Source of the DNA: Melieria omissa
Taxonomy: Eukaryota; Arthropoda; Insecta; Diptera; Ulidiidae
Assembly (NCBI GenBank): GCA_963971225.1
Contig: OZ020268.1
Coordinates: 53,556,404-53,620,403, forward strand
Direction of reading: 5' to 3'
Length of the DNA stretch: 64,000 nt
Below are positions 48,766 through 59,853 of the stretch, piece by piece. The notes under the pieces were generated by a model. That model had not been told where the DNA came from, did not search any database, and saw nothing but the letters and a program-made list of their open reading frames with translations. The first letter of the stretch is position 1; the number at the start of each line of letters is the position of its first letter. Position numbers and translations under genes: made by a program.

Positions 48766-49761
48766 TTCCTGGGCAAGTGGTGGGCGGCAACCACCTGGGC
48801 ATTGGGCGGCAAGGGGTCGGTGGTGGAGGGCAGCAGCAGCGGTGGCGGCAGTGGTGGTGTGAGTAGCACCACTAGCGGTGGCAGCGGTGCTGGTTGGGAC
48901 TCAGGTGAGAGGGGTCACGAACGGGAAGTTTATGCGGTGGTCGCAATGACAATGTCGACGGCAGTGGCTACGGGCGGCAGCAACGACTTGTTCTGATAAT
49001 CTTGAAGAGAGTTCTGAAGAGGCAGCTGGCAAGGTGGCGACTAGGTGATGAAAGGAAATATTTTCTTCATGGGTTGAGAAAACCTGTTCCTTTAAGTTAG
49101 ATTTTTCGTGGCCTTTCAGGTCACTAAGGGAAAAGTGAAAATTTCAGAAACCTGCTGACGAAGCATCAAAACATTCAAGACATCTCTGGGTTCAGTGACC
49201 TTCTAAATAAACATTGAAATATTCAGCAAATCTCAACACGACTTAACACGAGAATATTCTGAAAATCTTTGAGGTCAATGAACTACTGACAAAACATCGC
49301 GACATTTAAGAAATCACTGAGAACATTTTTGAGGTTAGACAGCCAGGCTGACTATATGTCTTGAATAGCTGATTATTTGTCGGTATGTATTGAAGTTTTC
49401 ACTTTTCACTTTGGGCCCTTTCAGCCCATAAAAAAACTCTGCGTAAGTTGTGGTACTGTCGATTTTTTTCACATGCTCTGAGTTTTTCTATTCCACTCGA
49501 AGTCGTACAAATTAAGTTTCTTGCGAAGATCACCTAGAATCAACTGTGAGAAGAGAGTGTAAGGAAGGCTTTACTCGGGTCCAAGGTTTTCGCACGCTCA
49601 GATTTATCTTTTCTTTCTTTCGCTGTATGAAATTTGGTTAATACAGCAGTAGAAAGAACAGTCTTAACAGAAAGAATCTGTGCGTTTCCACCTTCCGAGA
49701 CTAGTTTTTTCCCCACCACTTACCCTAGAATGGGTCACCAAAGCCACAGCGGATGTTTAGA
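48766..49761 (+). other. Downstream region / 3' UTR of the GT92 gene
   Basis: The first 228 bp stay open in frame (Gly/Ser-rich, see findings). From ~49140 loosely repeated phrases (aacattcaagaaatctctgagg type, step ~85 bp) appear. No second gene is seen. The true 3' end is uncertain; AATAAA occurs at several places further right (for example near 51487, 52152 and 54288). Confidence 0.5.
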
Positions 49762-49850
49762 TTAGGTTAGGTTGGGTTCTAGTGGCTGCCTTTATAAGAG
49801 ACACACTCGGGGATATTAAGAGGCCCATTGTGATACCACATGTTTCACCC
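49762..49850 (-). repeat. 5'-truncated SINE tail copy
   Basis: Reads (minus strand) ggtatcacaatgggcctctt, ccccgagtgtgtctcttata, aaggcagccac and caacctaacctaat. This is the SINE tail, ~89 bp, with the head and body missing. Confidence 0.8.
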
Positions 49851-49879
49851 TAGATGCGTTCATACCTACATTCTTTCGC

Positions 49880-50880
49880 AACTGCCCGCGTTGCATATCT
49901 CTGTCATCCTGTCTGTTTCTCTCGCACTTGAAGGGATCTCGCAAACCTGTGGTGCCACAAGATTTATTTACATATCCACCTACCCAGCTTTTACCAACTA
50001 AAGAAGGGATTGAATGAATCTCTATTCCATCCAATTCATTCGCATTTGATGCTTTCACCAAATAACGAAGGGATTCAGAGATCTTGTGGTGGCACAATAA
50101 TAATAATTTGGAACAATTCCATAAAATGCTTTCACAAACTTAAGAAGGAATGCAGAGCTCTTTTGGTATCACAGAGAGCTACCACGTCCACCAGCTTGCT
50201 TACCTTTCTACTTGTCCCTCCATCCATCCTTCATACTTGAAGAGATTCAGAGAATCTGTGGTAATGTTGATAATTTGGTCTAGGTGTGCCTCTGTTCAAA
50301 CTTCCACCAACTTAATTACCTTTCTACCTACATACCTGTCAACCATATTATGTCCTGTCCCTCCTATTGGAATAAGTACTGCCATTCATTCCATCCAATT
50401 CATTCGCACTTGAAGCTTTCACCAACTAAAGAAAAGATGCAGGGTTTTTGCAGAGATCTTTTAGTAGCACATTGTGAACAATTTGGCCCGAGTTTCTGCT
50501 CGACCAAGAGCTACCACTTCCATTCCAACTTGCTTACCTTTCTACCGCCCCTCCATCCATCTCCTTCATACTTGAAGAAACTTTTCCTGAACGGATTCAG
50601 AGATCTTGCGATACCGCAACAGGAATAATTTGGTCTGAGAGTGTGCTCGGCAAGGGTTACCACTTCTGTTCAACCCTCTGCCATCTAGCTTTCTTACTTT
50701 TGAGACGGTCACCACCTAAGAAGGGATTCTGTGATCCTGTGGTCCCACCATGAAATGATTTGGCCTTGGATCACTTCATTCAACCGACTTACTTAACATG
50801 TTGTACCCCGTCTCGGCGCCGTCTCTCTAAATTAATATTCCCGCCATCCATTGCATTCATCTCTTTCGCACTTGAAGCTG
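49880..50880 (+). repeat. ~170-bp degenerate tandem array
   Basis: Units share cttcatacttgaag or agctttcaccaactaaagaa, ggattcagagatcttgtggt, a gcacaa-aataatttgg phrase, accacttcca-caacttgc and ttacctttctacc-ccctcc. Starts lie near 49926, 50051, 50229, 50412, 50566 and 50703. It lies 1.1 kb past the GT92 stop. Confidence 0.8.
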
Positions 50881-52560
50881 TCACCAATTATAATTCACTC
50901 ATAGTTTAAGCTTTTTCATGACTCATAGCATCTTCCTTTTTGTTGCCTCTTTCTCTCCCGTTCTCACTCTTACCACAAGCCGCTGCTGCTAGTGCCGCTG
51001 CAACATACAAAATGGCTGCCTTCTACCACTAAACCTAACCTATTAGTGAAACTAAATTAATTTAATAATTGTGGTACTTAACAAATTCAAAAGAAGACAA
51101 TTTTCTGCGTATTCACAGAAACACATGAAAAGCAAACAAAAAAAAACATAAAAGAAAAGAAAACACACAACAGATTTTATTTTTAGCAAATGTTATTTGC
51201 ATGAGTTGAATTTATGTAAAACGAAACACGAGCATAGGAAACTGTTGTCAACTGTTGAGCAAAACGAAAAGTTAAAAACATCATTTTAATATTTAAAATT
51301 AAATAAGCCTAAGGTAACAAAAGGTCAAATGTAATGCAACATTAAAGTGTTAGTGGTTAAGCAAAGAGCCTGACGTGAGTAAAATCGAGAGAAAATCTAT
51401 TCAAATTGTGCCTTCAAGTAACAAAAACATTTACGCATTCAATCATTGTTCATTGTTTGTTTCTTTGTTTAGTTGAAAAACAAAAAATAAAGACAAAGCA
51501 AAAGCAGAAACAAAAACACAAAAAAATGTGAGTCATAGTTTGTTACACAGCAGAAACGTTGTAAAAAAATTTCGCTAATACATTAAATTTAATTACATTT
51601 GTAACATAATTAAAATGTAGCAACATACATTGCACACTCTTTGTTTCAAAACTTGTGTCACAAAATGTCATTTGATAGGAAATTCACTGCGAAAAGAAAA
51701 CCTTTTTAATTTTGTGTCAACAAGAGACGAACACACAGTTAAAAAAAATGCAAAATTATAAAAAATTATTCAAAAAACTACATAGATATAAAAAAACAAA
51801 ATTCTTAATCCCTAATTTAAAGACTGATGGCGTTATAAGACACGATTTAAGGTGAAATGTGTAAAAACAAATCTATTCTAAGTGCAAGTTGATGATGAAA
51901 TCTGCAATTTGCAAAAAATAATGCGATGATACGTTTGAAATGTGACACATATGAAGATATACAATTTAAAAATAATTTAATTTAATTACAAAAAAAAGCA
52001 AACTTCAAAACTAAATGCAAAAATTCGTACACCTAAGCAATACACTAAATTAGTTGCTAGAGTAGCAGTAAAACAATATCATTAAACTTAAGTTTTTACA
52101 ATAAAAATGCGCAAAAATACACGAAAAAAATGCCGATTGCAGATCATGTAAATAAAATACTTGAGAAAATTAGTTTAAAAAATAATAGTTTTGTAAAAAG
52201 TGGTTCCGCTTTTAGTTAGATTTGTGTTCTTTTGCTTGGCCAATTGTTGACTTTTGTTGATTGCCTGGAGTCAGCTACTAGTTTTTGTTTCTTATTCTTC
52301 TCATTATTTAGCAATTACTTTAAGCACTGTACATACGCATAGAATGAAGAATGTATCAGTTGATTAGGTTATCTATCAGTTGATTCAATTTCACATAACT
52401 TGCAATTTGTTCTAATGTCACTATTAGCCTAAGTTTGAAGCAGCAAATTGTCTGCATAATCCAGTTGATTACTTATGTTCCGTTTAATATTTAATGTTTC
52501 AATAGTATTTTTAATTGAATTATTTAATCATTTCACTGCTGCTTAATTAAAGTCAGTAAA
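50881..52560. other. Spacer, no gene seen
   Basis: A-rich on the plus strand, with AATAAA at several positions. It could be distal 3' UTR of the GT92 gene; no coding frame is seen. Confidence 0.5.
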
Positions 52561-54060
52561 AGCTGCCAGAAATGCACAATTTTTCATTTTATATATTTTT
52601 TTAAATGTATTTTATTATTTTGAATTTTTAGTTACATTTCTTGTGTATGGTTGCATTAGTCTCTACACTGAAAATTTATATATTTTGTATATTTTTTTTT
52701 ATTTTATTTAAATATTAATGCTAAATAATAAAATATATTTTAAAAATATATAAAATGAAAAATGGTTTGCAATTAACACAATTAGATTAAAATTGTTTTA
52801 TTAATTTTTTATTATTTTTTGTTTGTTAAATTTCTTGTGTTTAATTGCATTCGTCTCTATACAAACAATTTTTCATTTTATATATTTTGTAAATTATATT
52901 TTATTATTTTGCATTAGTTGATTAATATTTTTTGTTAGAATTTCTTGTATTTCATTGCATTCTCTACAACATTTTTTTTATTTAATTATATTTTTTTTTT
53001 ATTAATTTTGTATTATTTATTTTTTTATTGTTTTTAGTCTTTTGTTTAATATTCTTCAGTTTAGTTTCCTTGCTTTCTTAAAGAGAAATTAAAACTTTTG
53101 AATATTTATTTAGTTTTTTTTTATTAATTAAAAAAGTGTTTTGTTACATTTCTTGTGCTCAATTGCATTAGTCTCTATAAGCAAATGCTTTCTTTTATAT
53201 ATTTTCTAAATTATATTTTACTATTGTGTATTAATTTTTTTCTTACATTTCTATAAAAAAATGTCATGTCATGTCATGTTTTTGAATTATTTTTTTATTA
53301 TGTTTTACTAATTTTTCACTAAATTTTTTGTTACGTTGCTTCTGTTTAACTGCATTTCATACAAAACATTTTTAATGTTATTTTGTTCAATCATATTTGA
53401 TTATTTTTAATAATGTTATTATTATTTTTAATGCTAAATCTCTCTGAAAGTATCTGAAAAAATTTTCATTTGGCATATTGTTTAATTTATTATTTGTTGT
53501 TAATTTTGTAATAATTTTTTATCTCCAAAAAAAATTTGTTTTGTATTATTTTTATTTACATATTATATTCATTTTTAGTATTTTCAGAAAAAATTTCATT
53601 TTACAGAATTTTTACATAATTAAAAAAAAAAATTTTACTTTGTATATTTGGTAATATATTTTCTTATTTATTAATTTTGCATTAATTTTTTTCTCAAATT
53701 GCTTTGCCAATACAAAGTTTCTAGTATGATTTTTTTACTACTTTTTTGTTACATTTCTTGTGCAGTTTTATTTTTTATTTTTTGTTAAATGTTGTATGCA
53801 TAATTGCATTAGTCCTTATAAAAAAATATATATTTTTGAAATCATTTTTGATATACTTTTAAAATGAAATCTTGTAATCATTTTTTACATTTCTTGTCTT
53901 TAATTTCATTAATCTCTATTAAAAAATCTTTTTATATAGTTTTTAAATTATATTTAATTTTGGTTTATTCATTTTTTTTATAATTTTTCGTTACATTTCT
54001 GGTGTGTTTAATTACAATAGCCTCTATAAAAAATATATGGTTTAATATTTTATAAAAAAT
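52560..54060 (+). repeat. AT-rich degenerate tandem array
   Basis: The phrase acatttcttgtgtttaattg, cattagtctctataaaaa recurs near 52637, 52828, 52937, 53146, 53336, 53753, 53887 and 53993. Between the phrases lies tttatatattttataaatta-type filler. The basic step is roughly 100-130 bp with gaps and multiples. Confidence 0.82.
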
Positions 54061-54404
54061 AAATTCAAATGCAACACACATAATCATTAAAGCAAAACTG
54101 CATACTAAGAAAAACGAAATTCACACTTACACACTAACACACACACACACAAGAACACACATACAAGAACACACAACAAACACATCTACAAACAAACACG
54201 AACAAAAAACACAAACACTCACATGTGTCAGTTATGCATAATGTTAGTTAAAATATTTATAATGAAATATTTGAATTTATAAATGCAAAATAAAGTGATT
54301 TAAAAATAATTATAAATGCATTAATACAAAAACAAAACAAAACTATATATATAAATATATGAAAATCATTTGAAAAAAAACTTTGATTAATATTGAGTTT
54401 TTAT
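54061..54404. other. Spacer with CA-rich microsatellite
   Basis: Irregular (CA)n / acaagaacacac runs at 54128-54220, then AT-rich DNA. AATAAA on the plus strand at ~54288, and on the minus strand next to the 54405 frame. Confidence 0.55.
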
Positions 54405-54592
54405 TTAATATTCAGTGTGAAGGCTTAAATTATCGATTATGCCATTTGAAACTATATTTTCCATGTTTGTGACAAACAGATATTTGGGAGCCCAGAACCC
54501 GGCAATGCCGGCGCCAATGGTGCCAGTTCGACCGTAAACCACTCGAACACCAATTATGGTTTTCATCTGGTGCCTTTTCAGTGTAAGAAGTT
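54405..54592 (-). CDS. Candidate terminal coding exon of an unrecognised small gene
   Basis: A minus-strand frame begins right after an acceptor-like CATATTTTCTACAG (54593) and ends TAA, which overlaps an AATAAA polyadenylation signal. It encodes about 62 residues, including MKTIIGVRVVYGRTGTIGAG followed by IAGFWAPKYLFVTNMENI. GC content in the middle is clearly above the flanking AT-rich DNA. The Gly/Ala-rich stretch could be a short membrane segment. I do not recognise the family. If real, the upstream exon would lie to the right, beyond or among the nested elements at 55-60 kb. It could equally be a chance frame or a retroposed piece. Confidence 0.33.
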
Positions 54593-55086
54593 CTGTAGAA
54601 AATATGGGCATCTGTTTTTTTTTATAATAGTTTAAGTTTTTGTTTTAATAATTTGTGGTTTTTTGTATTTCATTGGCTTCAATATAAATAATTTAGCTTT
54701 TTTAAAATAAATAAATAAAAATGAAATAATTAAAACACAACCTCAATGGGGTCATTTTGACACGCTTTGGCATTCTGGTGTTAAAACTGTTTTATGGCAT
54801 GGCAGCCTCAAATACAGTTTGACAGTCATTAACATTTTCTTTCAGCAGTTTGAGACACATTACTGTCTAAAATTGTCGTCCCAGTAGCTTTGAATGGGTT
54901 AGCCACTACTTTACTTCAACTTTTTCTTTCTAAAATGGCAACGGTTTTTAAACTGTGGCACAGTTAGTGATGTACTAAAATGACGCTGTTCGTTACCACT
55001 GTTGCCAACGTAGTGCGTTTCGCACTAAGTTTAGTGCTTTTCGAAAGTCAAAACGCAGAAAATAATAAATTTGGTGCTTGATGTGT
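54593..55086. other. Spacer, no gene seen
   Basis: No recognisable gene. The phrases caatggggtcattttgacac (54744) and gtactaaaatgacgctgttc (54973) are weak inverted echoes, not enough to define an element. Confidence 0.45.
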
Positions 55087-55588
55087 TTAACCACTTCGGT
55101 GGTCCAGTAGGCAGCGCGTTGGCTTTACATACCAGAGGACCCAGGTTTGAATCCCGGCGTAGGCTGCTTGAAAAACCCTACTGCTGTAAATGGAGAATTG
55201 AGCATTAGAAGAATCGGACAAAAAGTGCACAGACAGACAAGGGCAAAAAAACCCTCTCCAGTGAGTGGAAAGGAAAAATTGTGAATGGTTTGAAAGGCAA
55301 AAAGAAAAAAAAACCCTCACTGCTCACGTTGTTTGGATTCCGACGGTAAACTGCTGTACAGGTCTCCCTCGTAAAACGCGGTGGTTACGTTCCACGAAAA
55401 TTCCGCGTTATGTGATTCGCGTTATAGAAGACTTAACTTTCATATAAATTTTAGGGCTATGTACCAATAAGCTTTTTCTAAAACAAAATAGGTGCTTAAT
55501 TAAAGATGTATGTACATTCCAACTCAAAATCAAAATTCATACTTTATTTAAAAAATTAAAAAACAATGAAAACAACTTTTTTTTTTAA

Positions 55589-56957
55589 CCGCGAGTTGGG
55601 CACTCAGTGCCCATATTCATTTTTTATGTTGAATTTCGGGGGCTTGGGAAGTCCGTTTTATTATTTTTTGGTAGGCAGATAGATTGTTTATAAGTTGACA
55701 AAATTACAGGTGTATATCTTTTATAATAAGAAAGTTATGTCATTTTATAAGATGAGTGCATCATGTAGACTTGGGGCACTCAGTGCCCATAATATTTCTT
55801 CATATATTTTGATGTATAACGGTAATTTTCTAACGGTTTTTGGTGGTTATTGTGGATTTCTAATCAGTTTCGCAAAAACTTTCAAGTGAAGAGTTCATTT
55901 TTAGCAGTGATAATTATATTTTTTTGAAATGAGGGAGGAATTGGCGGTTTATTTGACTAACCTACGCCGTGAATTGACGGAAAAAGAAGAGGAAAACATT
56001 GCAAATTATTTCAATGCTCATGAAAGCGATGATATTGATGGGGGGAAATGAACCTACATTTGGTGGCGACCACGAACCGATTCCCAGTGAGCAGTCTGAC
56101 TTCGAAGAGGAGAATGCTCAGCCCATTCCAGATCCACGTTTCGAAGAATATGTCTACGAGGAAGCTGGTGAAAACAGGCTTGTTTTGTCAACTTCGGTTA
56201 TTGAGAGCATCCGTGAAGAAAAATATCTTGGTCAAGGAAGGAACAACCAAACTGTATGGTGGTCAATGTCAAGCCAAACTGAAAAATGGCGAACAGAACT
56301 GGCATTTGAAATACGCAGACAATCTACGTCAATATATACGGAAAGTTTTGGATTGGTTTGAATAGGAAAGCTAAAGGAATAATACAAGCAAATATGCGTC
56401 AAACAGTTCCAAAAAAATTAAGATATTGGCCAGATACAAATGCGGAGGAAATATATGCTTTTATTGCAATAATTTTATACTCCGCTTTGAGGATTCCAGG
56501 AGAGAGAGAGATTACGGCACGATAAGTTGGCGCCTATTCGTCATGTATGAACATTATTCTTGGCGAATTTGACGATACCATTCATCCCAGCGAAGGAATT
56601 GACAATTGATGAGCAGTTACTGTCAACAAGAAACCGATACAGTTTCCGCCAATACATTCCCCCTAAGCCTGGAAAATATGGCATAAAATATATTCACTTA
56701 CAGGCGAAGTATATTTGGGTGCACAGCTAAATGAACAGAGGTCAATTGGTATTGCGCGCCATGTACCAAACACTACATAAGAACATGTGAAAAGTGCTAT
56801 TTCGCAGAATACAATGCCGATGCTGATACAAACTTGGATATTGATGAAGATGCAGACAATACTCCAAAAACGTCAACACCAAATCAAAACGCATCAAAAA
56901 GACAGCGGAGAGTTTCACGAATTTGAGCGGTTCAAAACCACAACTTTATGTGGTTTT
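55589..56957 (+). mobile_element. Decayed piggyBac-like element
   Basis: The left end follows TTAA (55585-55588) with CCGCGAGTTGGGCACTCAG. The perfect 15-bp palindrome GGGCACTCAGTGCCC (55598-55612) recurs as a second copy at 55770-55784 and may be a transposase-binding repeat. The right end could not be fixed: TTAA occurs at 56957-56960 and 56970-56973 without a matching inverted terminus. Its transposase remnant is listed separately. Confidence 0.6.
55929..56925 (+). pseudogene. piggyBac-like transposase remnant
   Basis: Pieces in all three frames read, in order: MREELAVYLTNLRRELTEKE; an acidic N-terminus (HEPIPSEQSDFEEE); GRNNQTVWWSM; GIIQANMRQTVPKKLRYWPD; TNAEEIYAFIAIILYSALRI; AKELTIDEQLLSTRNRYSFR then QYIPPKPGKYGIKY; TGEVYLGAQLN; and CEKCYFAEYN near the C-terminus. 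IDEQ-L----R--FRQY-P-KP-KYGIK is the signature catalytic block of piggyBac transposases. Many frameshifts, and a large gap between the KYGIK block and the C-terminus, show it is dead. The family is normally ~550-600 residues; about half is recognisable. Confidence 0.8.
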
Positions 56958-57210
56958 TAATTATTTCAGTTAAAAAATCGTTTTCCTAACAATAAATACC
57001 TGTTTCAATAAATTATTTGCATAAATAAGCGCAATATTGGCCTTTTTATAAAAAAAAATCATTAAAAGCTTAAATACCGCGCTATACGAGGGAGACCTGT
57101 ACGTTACATTGGGCGAACAGTGTTCGCCGAACACACGTGTTGAAAACAGAGTTATTGTTGTGGTGTGCTGTGCATATACACATTTCAACCAGATTTTGGG
57201 ACTTGGTTGG

Positions 57211-57582
57211 CTAGGCAATTACATACATGACTACGAAAGGGCTCGTGTAAAAGTAGCCCTTTAAAAGTTTCCTCTTCCCCTTCTCATACAGAAGCAGCCG
57301 CCCCGCAAACCACACACACCCAACACAAACGAACATCCAACACAAAAAACCACCCACAAGTCCCTAACCCGGCAAATGCAAACATCACAATGAACGTCAA
57401 ATCCAACAACCTTCAAACTGTGGTTGTACCAACTGGCGCCAGTGGTTGTTGTTGTACACTTTGAACGAAGCTGCATTTTTAGCTAATCTCCAAACCAATA
57501 TAACAGCAGCACTCAAATATTCAGACCAAATTTAAGGACTGCCAACTTTTTTTAATCTTCTCGCTTTGGCAGTGTTCAGATT
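57211..57582. other. Spacer, no gene seen
   Basis: CA-rich plus strand (57300-57400) gives a Cys/Gly-rich minus-strand frame that is compositional. No gene is seen. Confidence 0.5.
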
Positions 57583-57590
57583 GTTAACAA

Positions 57591-58839
57591 TAGTGTCCGA
57601 CCGAATATTCTGTTTCGGTTTCGGCCCAAATAAGTGGTTTTAGTTTCGGTTTCAGTGTCGGCTAAAAAATATAAAATTGAGAAATATATTATTTCATTGT
57701 GTAAATATTGAGTTTCTTAGAACATGCTTGCGTGGTCAATAAAAACCACGGTGGTTCGGGTTTGGGGTTAGGGACCAAATCGATACGATCTAAACTGATT
57801 TTGCCATAGCAATTGATAGAGTGAGCCATTCAGTTTTGATTTCAAAATGCTTTCCTGGGGTTTCATTCTTCATTTCATTTCTTCGATGGATGAAATCATA
57901 CCTAACTAATCGGCGTTGTGTTGTCACGATTGATGGCACGTCTTCTAAATCATTTGTTGGTGTTCCTCAAGGCAGCATATAAGGTCCGCTGTTGTTTGTT
58001 TTGTTTATAAACGACATTGGTTCCTGCTTCTCATTCGCTAAATATCTTTTATATGCAGACGACCTCAAGATATATGCGGTAGTTTATAAGGAGACAGATT
58101 TCTCTTCCTTGCAAACGGACCTGGTGCGCAAAAAATAAACTGGTTTTGAATGTCAGCAAATATGTCCATGCGACTTGTTCAAGGAGGCTCAGCCCCTTGC
58201 AATCATCGTATTCCATATCCGGTTCTGTGTTAAAAACAGTTAATAGAATAAAGGATTTGGGTGTGTTTTTGGACCTAAAACTTAGTTTTTCTAGTAATTT
58301 TGATTACATTACATCGAAGTCTTATGCCATGCTGGTTTTTGTTCGACGGAACTGTACTGCGTTCTCGGACCCATATACTCTTAAACTGCTATTCACGACT
58401 TTTGTACGCTCTAGACTTGAATACGGTTCTTTTATTTGGAGACCTTATCAGGCTACCCATACCAATCGGATTGAGCGTATTCAAAAGGTGTTCATAAAAT
58501 TCGCACTGCGGTCATTAAATTTCACCGAGCCTCTGCCGTCATATGAGTCTCGTTGTATGTTGCTGGGCCTCAAGTCTCTGCAATCGAGACGAACGTTTTT
58601 TGCTTGTAGAGGATATCAAGAAATTTCAGGTCGCTCAGAGTGTTACTTTCCAAGAACAGCGATTTGAAAACGCAAAACATACCCGGGTATGTTGCTGTTG
58701 ACATAAAGGTTATAGTAAAATTCGTTTGTTGAAAAATGGTGATTTTGATGCTGGATGTGATGATTTTAATTTCAACTAGAAAGCTTCGCTTTCGGCCAAA
58801 TATTAAAAACCGAAACTCGGTGGTTTCGGTCAGACACTA
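57591..58839. mobile_element. hAT-type non-autonomous element with LINE insertion
   Basis: Flanked by the 8-bp duplication GTTAACAA (57583-57590 and 58840-58847). The ends TAGTGTCCGACCGAA / inverted TAGTGTCTGACCGAA (one mismatch in 15) are followed on both sides by ttcggtttcggc-type subterminal repeats. An 8-bp target and a TAGNG terminus are diagnostic of hAT. No hAT transposase is present. Its middle is occupied by a reverse-transcriptase fragment. Confidence 0.88.
57878..58667 (+). pseudogene. Non-LTR retrotransposon reverse transcriptase fragment
   Basis: Plus strand reads FLRWMKSYLTNRRCVVTIDG, then GVPQGSI-stop-GPLLFVLFINDI. YADDLKIYA follows (the RT catalytic box, YADD). After a frame change, an open stretch of 173 codons from 58146 covers LNVSKYVHATCSR, VNRIKDLGVFLDLKLSF, LKLLFTTFVRSRLEYGSFIW and LPSYESRCMLLGLKSLQSRR. 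This is the standard thumb/post-RT region of jockey/CR1-like elements. The stop in the GVPQGS loop and the shift make it inactive. It is 5'-truncated and lies inside the hAT element. Confidence 0.88.
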
Positions 58840-58847
58840 GTTAACAA

Positions 58848-59853
58848 AATGAAGATTTTCCCCACCCAATGTAAAAAATTCGGTGCTTTACTCATGCTAA
58901 GAATTTTTTTATTTATTTATTATTTTTTTAATCTTTAAATTTCTCATAACAAGTAGGTATTTAGAGTATTTTTGAAGTATTGAGAATCAAGTAGTAGACA
59001 GCAGTTGCCAAGTGTAGAGTGCCCTAGCTGACTGAACATATTTACAAATAAATAAATATACATTCTTATGAACTATTTTTATGTACAAATATAAAGTGTA
59101 TAATACTTAAAAATCACAACATTCGTTGGAATAGTAATTTCCATAATTTCCATTAAAAATAAATACATTTGCTTTCTTACTTGTAATAAGAACATTTTTC
59201 TACTTTAAGTAAATTTTAAGTTCATTTTTTAAAATATAATAAAAACATTAAACTTGAAATGAAGGCACACATCAGCTGTTTAATTAGTTTTATGTGTCTA
59301 TATACAAATATATAAAATGAACTTACTTCAATTCTATATACTCTTATATTATTTCATTCAATTTTTAAATTAAAAAGAAAATTCCATATTATTTTTTTAA
59401 TTCATTTTCTACACAAAACAAATTTTCTTCATTTCTATACTTTATTTATATTACTTATTGAATTTTTTTCTATATAAAAACGAATGTATGATTTCTACAT
59501 TACTTCTATATTATATTATTTATTTTATTCATTTCCTAGTTTTCGTACACATTTTTCATTTTTATTTATTTTTGCATGTAGAATTGAATCCACTTTGTCT
59601 GGAAATTTTTAACCTCATCTTTCAACTTATTTGTTTCATATCTTATTTTATGACCTTTTCTTATTTTATTTGGAAAGAAGTTAAATTCTATTATTTAATT
59701 TTAAAGATATTTGACACATTCTTTTTTACTTTTTTCCTTTTTTTTTAGTTGTTTTAATAATGAAAATGATATTATTTTTAATGAAAGTTATTTATTAACG
59801 CACTCAACACCAGTTTAACTGTTTTGAAACTTAATGCACTTGAAAAAAGTGAA
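58848..59853. other. AT-rich spacer, no gene seen
   Basis: T-rich from ~59370 on, producing a hydrophobic 96-residue frame (59458-59748) of Phe, Leu, Ile and Tyr that is compositional. No gene is seen. Confidence 0.55.

Larger units (their letters stand above)
55359..57099. mobile_element. pogo/Tigger-like DNA element, itself carrying a piggyBac-like insertion
   Basis: The ends CAGGTCTCCCTCGTAAAACG and the inverted right end match over 23-24 bp with two mismatches. TA flanks both sides (55357-55358, 57100-57101). CAG ends with TA targets and a CTCCCTCGTATAACGCGG-type terminus resemble Tigger/pogo elements of the Tc1/mariner superfamily. Own sequence is left at ~55359-55588 and ~56960-57099; no pogo transposase remains. 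Confidence 0.78.
55087..57210 (+). repeat. tRNA-derived SINE split by a nested DNA transposon
   Basis: SINE head at 55087-55170 has A-box-like TGGTCCAGTAGGCAGCGCG and a B-box-like GGTTTGAATCC. The body continues to gattccgacggtaaactgct at 55337-55356. In the full copy (36471) the matching phrase cggattcggcgttaaactg continues straight into gtaggtcccc. Here a 1.74-kb insertion intervenes, and SINE-like sequence resumes at 57100 (cgttacattgggcgaacagt..acacatttcaacc) to ~57210. The 3' tail is lost or too diverged. This is an older, more diverged copy. Confidence 0.72.

Noticed and set aside
54744..54995. Possible inverted-repeat element
   Set aside because: Pairing is weak (about 10 of 16 bases) and flanks do not match.
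59458..59748. 96-residue hydrophobic frame
   Set aside because: Encoded by T-rich simple sequence (Phe, Leu, Ile, Tyr); not a credible membrane protein.
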